From: Boesenbergia rotunda
Taxonomy: Eukaryota > Streptophyta > Magnoliopsida > Zingiberales > Zingiberaceae
Assembly: GCA_024364735.1 (NCBI GenBank)
Contig: JAGFNQ010000299.1
Location: forward strand, 284,013-348,012
DNA: 64,000 nt
Reading direction: 5' to 3'
The notes below the pieces were generated by a model, which saw nothing but the letters and a program-made list of their open reading frames with translations, had not been told where the DNA came from and made no database searches. Below, piece after piece: positions 34,919 through 46,805 of the stretch; position 1 is the stretch's first letter, and every line of letters starts with the position of its first letter. Position numbers and translations under genes: made by a program.

Positions 34919-37562
34919 GTAGAGAACTCATGCTTATAACCTTTGTCTTGACAAAATTCTAAAAACCTTTGGTTTTGAAATTCACCTCCATGATCACTTC
35001 TAATTGTCTTAATAGTTGATGATTTTTCATTTTCTACCCTTCTACAAAAAGAAATGAACACATCTAAGGTTTGGTCCTTATATTTCAAAAAGTATGTCCA
35101 TGTGTATCTAGTAAAATCATCAATAATCACAAAGCAATATCTACTTCCATTCAATGATATGATAGTACTACAATCAAATAGATCCATGTGAAGTAAATCT
35201 AAAGCATTGGAAGTACTTACAGTGCTTTTACCTTTATGTGCAGATTTAGTTTGCTTACCCATTTGACATGCATCACAAAGTTTATCTTTTCCATACTTGA
35301 TGCTCGGTAAGCCTCGAACTAGTCCCTTGTTGGCCAACTTCCGGATGTTCTTCATGTTCACATGTGCTAGCCTCCGGTGCCAAAGAGTGGACTCTTCTTC
35401 TTTTGACATAAAACACTTAGCAAAAGCATTAGTAGCACTTTTAAATGAAACTTGATAAATATTGTCTACTCTTGCTCCTACTAGTACCGTGTCCAAGGTG
35501 TCATTTTGTCTAACTAGACATTAACTTGGTTGGAAGTCAATTGTGTAACCCGTGTCACACAATTGACTGACACTTAGGAGATTAAACTTCATCCCCTTGA
35601 CTAGAAGGACATTTGAGATTTTAAGACATTCGGATATTTGAATGTCTCCTATTCCTATGACCTTAAGACTACCATTGTTACCAAATGATACATTACCTCT
35701 ACTCTTCTTGTGAAATGTGGTAAACAATGATCTATCCCCGGTCATGTGTTTGGAGCATCCACTATCAACGAACCAAGTTGATAGATGCTCCCCCTCAAAC
35801 ATAACCTACACAATTCGAAAAATAGAAGTCTTAGGTACCCACACCTTGGGACCTAAAGCATCAACTAAACATGACTTAGGCACCCATGCCTTGACAACTT
35901 TCTTTTGAGTCTTGGGTGTCCTAGATTGTCTCATGTCAGTCCTAGACATGAGAGACACAAATGAAGGTTCTTTAGGGCGATAACCAATACCGACCCTATT
36001 GTAAACCGCTCTTTGGGCATTTAGGATCATATCTAGGGTTTTAGAGCTATTTGAGAATTTCCCAAGAATATTCTTGAGCTTCTCAACTTCACTCTTCAAT
36101 GATTGGTTTTCCTCTACTAACAGGTTATCATGTAAATCACTGATTTCCTCAACCTCAGAGGATTTCAAGCTTACAATCTCATGTTTCAACGATTTAATTT
36201 CATCTTCTAGTAATTCAACATGCAAGTCATCAATGTTATCATCCCTAGAAGCTTTCAATTGAGCAATTTCTAATTGCAATGCTTTAACTTTATTTTTGGA
36301 TTTCTTAAGCATACTAGTTAAATATGCAATTGCTCTATAACATTTTTCAAGCTCGGGAGAAGTTACCTCTTCATCATCCGAAGATGATGAAGCCGCGTTT
36401 GAGGAGCTTGAAGATTCATCACTGCTCTCCTCTCTAAGAGCCATGAGTGCCACTTGCCTTGTGCTCTTCTCCTCCTTCTCTTCATCGGATGAGCTAGAAG
36501 ATGACTCATCCCAAGTGGCCTTCAAGGCCTTCTTCTTCTTCTTGGATTTTTCCTCTTTTCTTTTGGATTTCTCCTCCTTCTTCTTAAGCTTCGGACATTC
36601 ATTCTTAAAATGCCCTTTCCTACCACACTCAAAGCAAGATGCATTATTCTTATCAAGTTTGGATTCACTAGTATTACCTCTACTTTTGAAACGTCGGTCT
36701 CTTCGCATCATCCTCCTCACAAATTTGGCCATTTCGGATGAAGAGGAGCCGCTGCTATCTTCGTCGGAATTGGATTCGGATTCGGAAGAAGATGAAGATG
36801 ATGAGACCTCCTTCTCCTTCTTCTTCTCCTTCTTCTTCTTAGTGGCTCGGTCCCCTGCAACTAAGGCAATCCCCTTCTCCTTGGGGCCTTTGTTAGCCAT
36901 TTCATGCAATTCCATCTCACAAAATAAGTCATCTAACTTAACAATAGATAAGTCCTTGGATACTTTGTAGGCATCCACCATGGATGATCACAAAGCATTC
37001 CTTGGAAATGCTTTCAAGACATACCTCACAAGGTCGCGGTTCTCGACCTTTTCATCAATTGAATGAAGTCCATTGAGGACTTCCTTGAACCGGCTATGGA
37101 GTTCACTTACCGACTCATTTTCTTTCATGGCGAGATTTTGGAGTTGATTGAGGAACAAATCCCTCTTGGCAATTCTTGAGTCCCGGGTGCCTTCATGAAG
37201 CTCGATGGGTTTGTTCCACAAGTCCTTCGCACTTGTGAAAGGACCAACCTTGATGAGTTGGTCTTTGTTCATTCCACATTGTAGAGTGACAACCGCCTTC
37301 GCGTCGGCTTCACTCTTCCGAGTTTGTTCCGCAGTCCACCGTGAAGACTCGAGTTCTTTGCCTTCGTCATCCTTAGGAGGAACGAATCCCTCCTTCACCG
37401 CGAACCAAGTGTGGATATCCATCTTCAAGTAGTATTCCATCTTTGATCTCCAATATTGAAAGTCAACGCCATCAAAGAATGGAGGTCGGGTGGTGGAGTA
37501 GCTTTCTCTCAACGCCATCTTGTTGAGAACTCTCGGATGTTAAGCCGTGTACAGAGCCCCAA

Positions 37563-37574
37563 GCTCTGATACCA
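37563..37574 (-). other. primer-binding site for initiator Met-tRNA
   Basis: Minus-strand TGGTATCAGAGC lies 2 bases from the 5' LTR end and is the classic plant site complementary to the 3' end of tRNA-iMet. Confidence 0.95.
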
Positions 37575-37576
37575 CT

Positions 37577-39836
37577 TGTTGGTGACGAGATGGCTAGAGA
37601 GGGGGGTGAATATAGCCAATCACTTTTCCTTTGAAGAGTTAGCAATTTCTGCACTCGAAGTTGTTAGTAGCACAGCGGAAGTATGGAAAACAGGATGTGC
37701 AGAAACTAAAACCGAAAACTAACTAGCAAGATTAGCAAGATCGCTAACAAGGAGATTTTACAAGGTTCGGGGATAACTTGCCCCTACTCCTTGGCGTGCC
37801 CTTAAGGTGAGCGATCCCTTGATCGTCGGCAGATCAAGCCCCGGTTAACACCGGATAATTCAGCAACCTCCTTCTCGGTGGAGAAACCTCTCCACAGTGT
37901 GTTTCAAACAAGGATATAGTTTAAGCACAAAGAAACAACAAGAAGGATCTTACTCAAACACTTAGCAAGGACAAAAACACAGCAAGCTTTCCTGAGCTCC
38001 ACCCAGTGGCGATCTCACGCAAGAACCCTTCTTCGTGTCTTCCCACTGTCGGACTCCAAGCTTCTTGTTCTCTCCTTCAAGCGCTCAAGTAATGGATGAT
38101 TGCTTCTCAATTGCTTGCTCGGAATGATGGAAACTTCAAGAGCACAGCAAGCTTAATGTGGAGAACTCAAAGCACTGGAACTCAAGAGCACAAGCTGAAG
38201 AACTATCGAACTCTGCTCCACCGAAGCTCTCTCGTTCCTTTTGTTTCTCCACTAAGCAACAAGTGACCTCATCTCCAGCAGCCTCCAGCTGCCTCACTGC
38301 CAACGCGCCAGCTACACTGAACCCTTACTGAACTTCCTGAGCTCCCTCAGCCAAGCTTCAGTCAGCGGCTTCAGTCCTGCAGCTCCAGCCGTTGCAACCT
38401 GAGTTGAGAAAGGGACAAACCTGCTCCAAGGAAAACCCTCTTTGACTTCTCATTGAGTGTTTGAATCCTCCCCTGTCACCTGCAACTTAATCAGACTGTT
38501 AGAGCAGCAAATCACGCAGTAAATCAAATATCAGAGGTAAGTGGCAGTAAATATCAGATGTTCAGACGCGATCAGAGCGTCTGACAGTGCAATTTAAATT
38601 AAAGTGATCGGTCACCTGACCGATCAGAGAGCCTCCTGATCGGTCACCAGACCGATCAGGCTGGTTCCAGACCGATCAGGCTTCGTCCTGATAGATTCCC
38701 AACGCTTAATCAGAAATCGCGATTTCTTTGAGATTCTCCTGGACCGATCACCAGACCGATCCCAGGTCGTGGATTGTTCACCGGACCGATCCACCCTTAT
38801 ATTTGGCGATTTCTGAGTTTGCAGGCTAAGCCTTCTGATCGGTCAACTGACCGATCAGGGTGTCACCTGATCGGTCAGCAGTCCGATCAGGTCATCACCA
38901 GGCCGATCAGGAACCATCCTGATCGATCTTAGTGAGAAGCCCACGAAGCTGGATCGTTCACCAGAACGATTTGCACAGTGATCCTGATCGGTCATCAGAC
39001 CGATCAGGAGCAGTTCAGCAAGGGAACTCAACCTCACTGCTCGCTCCCTGATCGGTCACCAGACCGATCAGAAGCCAGCCAGTCAATGGGTGAAACGCAT
39101 ACTCCCTGATCGGTCACCAGATCGATCAGGAGCAGCACAGTAGGTTCCCAACCTGACTGTGTGCTCCCTGATCGGTCACCCGCCCGATCAGTCATCGCTG
39201 GATCGGTCACCAGACCGATCCACGAAGGAGCAGCGTGCCAGAATCCCTGATCGATCACCAGACCGATCCAGGGACTCAAACTTAGCCCTCCAAGCTATGT
39301 TTCCATCCACCTTAGCCCTCCAAGCTAAGGATTTTCCATCTAACTCTCCAAGTTGGGAATTTGCACCTAACCCTCCAAGTTAGGACTTTTCACCTAGCCC
39401 TCCAAGCTAGGACTTTTCACCTAGCCCTCCAAGCTAGGACTTTTCACCCAACCCTTCCGAGTTAGAACCTCATCCAACCTAGCCCTCCAAGCTAGGCACC
39501 TGACCCTCCAAGCCAGGACTTTTTCACCTAATCCTCCAGGATGGGAATTTGCACCTAACCCTCCAAGTTAGGACTTTTCACCTAGCCCTCCAAGCTAGGA
39601 CTTTTCACCCAACCCTTCCGAATCAGGACTTTTCCAACACCTAGCCCTCCAAGCTAGGATTTTTCACACCTAACCCTCCAGGTTAGAATTTTTCCAACAC
39701 CTAGCCCTCCAGGCTAGAATCCACCATATCATGCCTAATCCCCGATCAGGACTTAATCATAATCACCATAATCATCAACTTAAACTAAAATCGTTGTCAA
39801 CACCAAAACAACAATCAGGGCCAGACTGCATCAACA
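37577..39836 (-). repeat. 5' LTR of the Sirevirus
   Basis: 2260 bp, nearly identical to 26269-28528. It contains the palindrome array (about 38605-39275) and the CTAGCCCTCCAAGCTAGG tandem repeat (about 39286-39725). As the 5' LTR it would hold the element's promoter; no clear TATA box was assigned. Confidence 0.96.
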
Positions 39837-39871
39837 ATAATATGTCTATAAGTAGATTTAGATCAAAACTC

Positions 39872-40051
39872 ATTAATTAATCTATATAGTTCTGATTGTA
39901 TCCATTTTAGATCTTATAGATTTTTGAAATTATAATGAGTTTAAATATATTATCTATTATTATTAATTAATCTATATAGTTCTGATTGTATCCATTTTAG
40001 ATCTTATAGATTTTTGAAATTATAATGAGTTTAAATATATTATCTATTATT
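39872..40051. repeat. perfect 90-bp tandem duplication beside the Sirevirus
   Basis: The unit starting ATTAATTAATCTATATAGTT occurs at 39872-39961 and again at 39962-40051 with no difference seen. It starts 31 bp from the target duplication. Confidence 0.9.
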
Positions 40052-40803
40052 ATTTTCGATTTCCTTAGTAGTGGTAATTTGAAAGAAAAAAAATCGAGTT
40101 GAATAAATATTGATAGGTGAGAGAGAAATAGAGAGATTTATTTTGCACGAGTAGAGAGAAAATGAGAGATATTAAAGTTGCATGTAATTGACAGAAAGAA
40201 TAAAAAGATAAAACAAATTAATACACCCCTTATAATTACTAAAGTATAATACATTTTTTTAATCAAAGTACGTAATTTGATAAATTATCTTAATTTAAAA
40301 CTCTCACGTGGGTTCCACTAGTTTGTTGAAAAAAAAAGTGTCCTTCGAGACAAATAATAATAGTGTTGACATTTTGAAAACAGGATAAATAGTGGAGTTA
40401 AATGAAAATTCACCCTTTAGGTAAAACTTAGTTGAGTTAATCAGCAATTTAAATGGTCAATACAGCTAAAAATAATAATTAAGCAAAATTTCAAATGCAA
40501 CTCAATAATAACATCTGGGGACATCACAAACAAATTAACCACTTAAGATTTCTGATGATGAGTCCATATGCTATATCATAACACAGAAAAAGACTGAAGA
40601 GAAAAAAAAATAATTGGACGAAATTTACAAACTTTACAGGTCTTCGTATTGATTAGACTTCCAGAGCAAAGAAAAATTGGTAAGGTTCCACAAAGCATAA
40701 ATATGCTTCTCCCTTTTGGAGTTTGGCCTCTGTTTCTGCTTGTTTCTTCTCACTCTTGTACTTAAATCATGTTTAGTAATCATTGGGTAGCCACATTTGC
40801 ATG
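40052..40803. other. intergenic DNA and probable 3' UTR of the galactosyltransferase gene
   Basis: AT-rich; no gene seen. The last 150 bases probably form the 3' UTR of the minus-strand gene. Confidence 0.5.
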
Positions 40804-43800
40804 TCAGAATAAAGAACTCCACAAACCTGCATCGCCTTCACCACACTTCTGATGCACATCCTTGATCTTCTCCACCGACTTGCAGATCCCGCTGCAGCTC
40901 CAGTCGAAGGACGCAACGCAGACATTTCCGGCTTGAGCCTTCCATTCGCAGTCTAGGGAAGCTTGAAAGGGTCAAGGGGCAGTAGTAGTTTTGGGTGGAT
41001 AACTCAAAAGCTTGCAACTGCCAGAGAACAAACCTGGAGGAGTCCCACAGCACATGTTTCTGTCGTCGATGTGTTCTACATCAAGCCCGATAAACCATGC
41101 ACCCAGCGTCACATCTTCGTTTGCATATTCGTGCAGAATGTGTCTGCGTTTGATATTGTAACTAATCAGCATCATCCAGCGTTTGAACCAAATAGCAGTT
41201 ATGTGAGAGAGCCTCTTACTGGTTTATTGATATGTACGAGGCAAGGTCTTTAGAAATAGCGTAAATCTGTCCAGTAGCGTGACGGAAATACTTGTTTCCT
41301 TCTTCTCCGAACTTCCAGTACTCAGGTTCATGGTACTTGATGTTTCTGAAGCACGATGAAATGGTTCAGAAATATGAACTCAAAGTGAAATATTTGGACC
41401 ATTGAAACGACTATGCCCCTTAGAAAGATCATGAGACATTACTTATCCGAAAGCACTGGACCAGATTTCATGCACCCGATATAGGTACGTGGCTTTGATC
41501 TGTGTCGAGAAAGAGTAATGGCTAGCATTCCTGCATTTAATAGTCCACATTTACAACAAAGTGCATAATATCAAACAACAAGTAGTTCTTGTACGCACCT
41601 AGATTCACATGAATATCATCATCCACCTTGACATAAAAGTCCGCATCCCATATGCCTACAGCAGTGGAAAAGAATGTTTTTGTTTTTGCAGAAAGTGCAT
41701 GATAACCTTCCATATGCTCCTGCAAGACGAACATTGTAATGTTTCGAGAAAGAGATTGGACAATTTTTTAGAACTAACGAACATCTTAGAAGAGTTGCAG
41801 CATACCAGCCGGAGAAAGTCGTTATGCAGAGCATCCTCAGAATCAATAGCTTTATCAAGTATGCTATTAGAGGTCACACTGTGCATAAAAGACCATTCAG
41901 CCGCACCAGCAATTCAAGAGAAACAAGGTAAGAACAAATGTATCGAGAAAAGATGGAGACTGAAATTAATTGAGGCAAAGGAAGGGTGTCCTACCACAAC
42001 AAAGAATAAACATCAAAGCGAGAGTATATATTGTCAGAAGATTAGCAAACATAAATATTTATTGTTTCGAAAAGATTATCAATTTTGCATCTGAACCAAA
42101 AATTATGGGAACATCAAAATATGGCAGCAATCCAAAAATATATTAACTATAAATTTGGCAATCCAGAAACAGAAATTACGGGAACATCAAAAATACAACC
42201 TCAATCATATATGCTCAGGAATTAGAGAATTGTCACATGAATACAAAATTCTCACAGTTGAATATGAGTTGCAGACTTCCAGTAATAGTTTTTCCTCTCA
42301 GAATCAAAGAAACAATGCCAGTAAAGCATGTCAAAATATGGAACTTTAGTTTTGTTCTGTTCTTTGAATTTAAAGACTATTTAAAGCCTTTCAAGTATAT
42401 GCATTTAGTCATTGTTTTCTTGAACCATATTGATGACCACGGACAAACATAAAATGATACCTATGATGGCTTAGTTAAATCAAGAATATTTCAACATAAT
42501 AGTTCCATTAAAATTCAAACAGTGACATAGTAGGGTAAGTATCCCCCCCTTGCGTAAGACAATATTCAATTATATTCCAGTTATTAGTATTGATCATGCT
42601 ACAGCCTTGCAAATTATATGCATCTAACAGTACATTAGAAATCCATACAGAAAATAAAGATATTTGCACACAACTACTGTTGTTCTTAAAGCTAGAGTTG
42701 TTTGCCACCTTGACTTTTGAAGTATTTCATCTTTTAAATGCATCAGCTTGGCAAGTTTGACCATGAAGAGATCAAAAACAAAATGTCATTTTGATAATGA
42801 ACCGAAACAAGTCTAGCTAAAAGATTAAGATGGCAACATAAAATTAATGCAAGAAGAACAAAAGTTTATGTGAATGAATAGCTATAGGAGAAGACATGCC
42901 TTTTTTTTTAATCAAAGATTAAGAGTCCCAATGTTTACCTACGGCCAATCATGAACCGGACAACAATTCCTTTCTCACCTTCCAGCTTTTTAAGTTTTTC
43001 ACCTGTTGTATGAGAAAAACACAAACCTTGTAAATCCAACTTATAAGCATCGTAAAGCTCATTCACAATATATATAGGAAATTTTAGGAAACTGAAAATT
43101 TTATTCTCTATTACATGGTCACCCCAGTAATAATTTAAGTTTCATTTACTCAAAAGAAATTCAATTTCTATGGTTATTAATCAGCCAATCATGTTTATAT
43201 AAATCACAAACATTAATCTTGTATATTGAATGTGTCAGGTACAATGCTTATTGCCATGGATTTAGGCGCATGGTTTACCTGAGTGAACGATTAGAGAGAT
43301 AAGAGGTCAAAAGTATCACAAAACTGCACATGGATCATGAGCCAGTCCCATATGCATTTTTGTAATGTTTTGTTTTCCTCTTTCCTTCCCCTTCAAAATG
43401 ATCAGCCTAAGTAAAACAACCATTTGAATAAAAAAAGAAAGAAAGAAACATTAGCATTATATGAACACATTTGTGCTAGGGATTCCACTGTGATAGTTGG
43501 GAGGATTATCAAATGTGTACAAGTAGAAGAATCTCAGTACCAAGATTGTTAGAAGAACAAGCATACATGATTTGCAATAAATAAATAGGGAAATGAAATA
43601 AAAAAGATAAGGCTTTTCTGGTTATTAAAGCATAACTTGGTTTAAACAATTCGTCTTTGTTTAAAGCACAATCTCAAAACTGAATGGCGCACAACAAGGA
43701 GAAGTAGCCAATTAATTATTGATTAATTAACAGAACTTTAGCTGCAACATCGTACAAAATCTAAGTTACACTTTGAACTAGGGAGAATGCTTTAATCCTT

Positions 43801-44541
43801 ACCTTGGGGCATCCAGGTCCCCCTAATGGAATCCCTCCTCCTCCGGCTGCTGAAAGCAGTGTTGATCCCTATCACAATGAATGCTTTCCTGCTCTCTTTA
43901 CTTGGCGCAGCATTTGTCGCCATCGGTGAACCATTTGCACCATTAAGCCCCACCGCACTCCGCTCCGCCACCAACTCAATCTGCAGCGTCGAGATCGTCT
44001 TATCCAAAGATCTGAAATTTCAAACAGACACACGAACCCACACATAAAATTGAATCCTAAATACTTCCAGTAAAAAAAGTCCACAAAAATGAAAATTTTG
44101 CAGGAGTGCAAACTTTAGGGCCTCATGTGTCCTAGCCACCTCCCCCATCACGTTCTCCTTCCGCGCCGGCCTCTGCTATCAAACGATAAATGAACTACAT
44201 TAGAAGCGCACTTCCTTGTCAGACCTCGAATTGAACAATGAGTTCGTACCCTTTTCGTTGCGAAATCTTCCGGGAAGATCTGTAGCTCCTGATCCGGTCG
44301 CCTGAGGGAGACGGCCTGGTCAACAGCACCTCGACTCGCCAAGAAGAATCTGACATGAAGAAGAAACCGAGAGCCTACGTAAGCCAGGGTTAGCACGAGG
44401 TGCGAAATTGGAGTGAGGATCGAGGGGGTTCGACCTATGGGAGAAGAGCATCCCGAGCGTGAAGCTACAGGCGCAAAGGACGGCCGCCCATCTTGCTAGG
44501 GTTCTCCGCTCGCTTGCGCCGTTGCCGCCCCTCCCCCGCAT
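40804..44541 (-). CDS. probable beta-1,3-galactosyltransferase (GT31, B3GALT-like)
   Basis: Eleven minus-strand exons: 44541-44435, 44349-44250, 44175-44114, 44011-43803, 43002-42939, 41878-41806, 41719-41599, 41530-41443, 41345-41220, 41143-41034, 40952-40804. They join to 1209 nt (402 residues), close to the usual 400, and all phases agree. The product is a Golgi type II enzyme that transfers galactose onto glycoproteins. Seen: a membrane anchor (WAAVLCACSFTLGMLF), the DUF4094-type stem ending SLDKTISTLQIELVAERS, then FIVIGINTAFSSRRRRDSIR, GTWMPQG, the catalytic-metal DxD motif in YVKVDDDIHVN, YIGCMKSGPVLS, YFRHATGQIYAISKDLA, YANEDVTLGAWFIGLDVEHI, CCGTPPDCEWKAQAGN and SFDWSCSGIC. An upstream in-frame ATG at 44667 would add 42 mostly charged residues. 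The lower start is chosen because it sits just before the anchor, as in relatives. Confidence 0.94.
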
Positions 44542-44699
44542 TGGCTTCACCTTCTCCTGGTCGTCGTCGTTGTCTACGTCGCGTCTTCGGCCTCGTCGGG
44601 TCGGCGTCGTCGCGTCGTCTTCGGCTTCGGTTTCGGTTTCCTCGGGTCGTCGTGAAGGGGAAAACACGTGGGACTACCGAAGGTCAACGTACCGCGTAA

Positions 44700-45439
44700 A
44701 CACGCTTGCCATGGGAATCTGCGGAGGAGAGGCATGAATAATGAGTTCACAGAGGCATAGTGTGGGTCAACCTACCGCATCATATGGGTGAATACCTGGG
44801 GGACTATGTTTGGGAGGAAGATGAGTGGCCTGGGAGAGGAAAGAGAGAATGGCCGGCACGACTTTTGAATTGTTAGTTACCGATAACCGTTTTCCAAAGC
44901 TGTCTGCTTTGGACTTTAGTATCATTTAATTTAAAATTTGGGATAATTTTATATATTTTATAGGATTTAAAAAATGGATAAAAATAACGGACATCGAATC
45001 TGTTTAAGTTTAATTCCATGATAGATTTCTGTTTAAGTTTAATTCCATGATAGATTTAGTATAAAAGAGTAAAAATTGAGTATACATGAGTGAAAATTAA
45101 GTATAAAAAAGTAAAAAGTAAGTATAAAAGAATGAAAATTGAGTACATAATTTCTTGATGTGGTGGATACAACCTTACATACTCAAATTTCTAACTTTTA
45201 TATTTAATTTTCTTCAAATAATACTCACAGAACTGTCTTGTCAATCCCATCAGGGACTGCACGCAAAGAAAATTTTAAATGGGGACTGCATGCAAAGTTA
45301 AATTTGAGCTTGGGGAGTTTAAGAAAATTTTGCTTAATTTAAAGACCTAATAATCAAGTTAGTCAGAGAGATATATATATACGAAAGGGTATCGATGCTG
45401 AAACACTAATCGAGTTATTCACATCTGAGAAAGAGAAGA
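44700..45439. other. intergenic DNA
   Basis: Upstream flank of the galactosyltransferase gene. A 29-bp direct duplication (GTTTAAGTTTAATTCCATGA) lies at 45002 and 45031, and GTATAAAAGAGTAAAAATTGA-like repeats follow to about 45145. No gene seen. Confidence 0.5.
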
Positions 45440-45838
45440 AAAAGTTTACCAATCCCTCTTGATTATAGTATGATGTTCGGGGCGGCAGCCGGAGGCCGCC
45501 GTTGGTTAGCAAGCCCCGACGGGTTCACCAATCCCTCTTGGTTATAGTATGGTGTTCGGGGCGGCAGCTGGAGGACGCCGTTGGTCAGCAAGCTCTGACG
45601 GGTTCACCAATCCCTCTTGGTTATAGTATGGTGTTCGGAGCGCCGACCGAAGGCCGCTGTTGGTCAGCAAGCCCCGACGGGTTCACCAATCCCTCTTGGT
45701 TATAGTATGGTGTTCGGGGCGCCGGCCGGAGGCCGCTGTTGGTCAGCAAGCCCCGACGGGTTCACCAATCTCTCTTGGTTATAGTATGGTGTTCGGGGCG
45801 CTGGTAGGAAGCCGCCGTTGGTCAACAAGCCCCTCGGA
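45440..45838 (+). repeat. 79-bp tandem array, five copies, of R1 sequence
   Basis: GTTCGG marks each unit at 45475, 45554, 45633, 45712 and 45791, an exact 79-bp period. A unit reads CACCAATCCCTCTTGGTTAT, AGTATGGTGTTCGGGGCG, then a GGCCGGAGGCCGC hairpin, TTGGTCAGCAAGCCCCGACG. This is the R1 core made into a mini-satellite. Open frames across it come from the unit length and lack of stops, not from a gene. Confidence 0.92.
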
Positions 45839-45839
45839 G

Positions 45840-46800
45840 AGTGTCTGATCGGTCGCGGGACCGATCAGGCACTCTCCTGATCGGTCACGCGACCGATCAG
45901 GAGAGTACCTGATCGGTCCCGCGACCGATCAGGCGCTATGGTCGCGCATAGGCGCGCAATTTTTCTCACGCGGGAGATCACTCATATATATATCTTGTGG
46001 GAGATCGCTGCGCGCCCGCATGCACGACATCCTGCTGGGCACGCCCGTCGTATTTTTAAAAAAAAAATTAAATAAATGGGCACGTGTCCAAATGGGCAAG
46101 TGTATGATCGGTCACGCTGACCGATCAGGCAATACCTTAAGAAATGAACGCACAACAATGAACGGTCCAGATGAAGTGAATGGTGGAGGAGAATAAGCAA
46201 TGAACGGTCTAGATGGAAGCCTATAATAAAGCTTATAAAAATATTATTTCAAATACATTTAATTTAAAATTTGACATTAGTAAATTTGATTTTGTGGCTG
46301 CTCCTTAAAAACATCACCTCCGCTCATCCGATAAAAACAATGTAAAATAATTAGTTAGGGCTTCATTCCCTTTCGCTTTCGTCGGATCATCCGAAGTCGT
46401 TGAGCCCTCCTCCAAGCTAGGGCGAAACCCTTCTCTCGTGCTCCATCTCTTCGCCGACGAGCATTCTCTCGCGCCCCATCTCTTCGACGACGACGTCGCG
46501 CTTCATCTCTCCGAATCCAAGTTTCCTCCAGGTTATGGCTTCATTCCCTCTCTCTCGTTGAATTTGGTCAACGGGATCAGGCTGATCGGTCAAATTGAGT
46601 GACCGATCAGACAAGTGTCTGATCGGTCACGTTGACCGATCAGACACTTGTCTGATCGGTCACTCACGTTGACCGCCGATCAGACACTTGTCCATTTGTA
46701 CACGTGCCCATTTATTTATTTATTTTTAAAAAAATGACGGTGCGTGCCCAGCTGGATGTCGGGCACTGTCGCTTCCATCTAGACCGTTCATTGCTTATCC
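45840..46800. mobile_element. inverted-repeat (foldback-like) element with GATCGGTC palindromes
   Basis: The block ACATCCTGCTGGGCACGCCC ... AAATAAATGGGCACGTGTCC ... GATCGGTC at about 46025-46130 recurs inverted at about 46765-46600. A second shared word (AAGCAATGAACGGTCTAGAT) occurs at 46195 and inverted at about 46795. CTGATCGGTC/GACCGATCAG palindromes lie at 45846-45935, 46108-46130 and 46573-46685. The centre (46220-46560) has no recognised gene. Ends and target duplication were not fixed. Confidence 0.6.
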
Positions 46801-46805
46801 TAGCA

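Larger units (their letters stand above)
31130..37518 (-). pseudogene. Sirevirus gag-pol (Gag, protease, integrase, RT, RNase H), broken
   Basis: Gag starts at 37518 (TTRPPFFDGVDFQYWRSKME) and reaches the zinc knuckle CFECGRKGHFKNEC near 36630, with long Lys/Glu and Ser tracts. Protease shows WFVDSGCSKHMTG (about 35760). Integrase shows the first and second acidic residues (MDLFDC; SDHGGEF, about 35000), and after the nested element VERKNRALQEAARSML. RT has the YVDD box (about 33105) and RNase H has TDSDYAGCKLDRKS and STTEAEYIA. All parts before the RNase H insertion are in one frame, interrupted by stops at 36988-36990, 35806-35808 and 35521-35523; the first probably came from a Trp codon. 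A frameshift follows VARG near 31245, before ADIFTKPL. This element encodes only a mobile-element polyprotein and is inactive. Confidence 0.92.
26269..39836 (-). mobile_element. full-length Copia element, Sirevirus type, with nested insertions
   Basis: The whole element is 13,568 bp, flanked by the 5-bp duplication ATAAT (26264-26268; 39837-39841). Both LTRs are 2260 bp and begin TGTTG and end CAACA. Read on the minus strand the order is 5' LTR, tRNA-iMet primer site, gag, protease, integrase, reverse transcriptase, RNase H, an env-like ORF, polypurine tract and 3' LTR. Integrase before RT identifies Copia. The large gag with a CCHC knuckle and acidic/basic tracts, the long LTRs, repeated polypurine-like CTCCCCCT blocks near the 3' LTR and an env-like ORF after pol fit Sireviruses. 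Gag-pol carries three in-frame stops and two insertions, so it cannot transpose by itself. Confidence 0.95.

Noticed and set aside
36443..36970. 175-codon plus-strand ORF rich in Ser/Phe
   Set aside because: It is the complement of the Glu/Lys/Ser-rich part of the retroelement gag.
41609..42094. 161-codon plus-strand ORF
   Set aside because: It is antisense to galactosyltransferase exons 6 and 7 and their introns; no family resemblance.
45502..45848. repeat-protein ORFs (VSKPRRVHQSLLVIVW type)
   Set aside because: Translation of the 79-bp minisatellite; 79 is not a multiple of three, so frames rotate from unit to unit.
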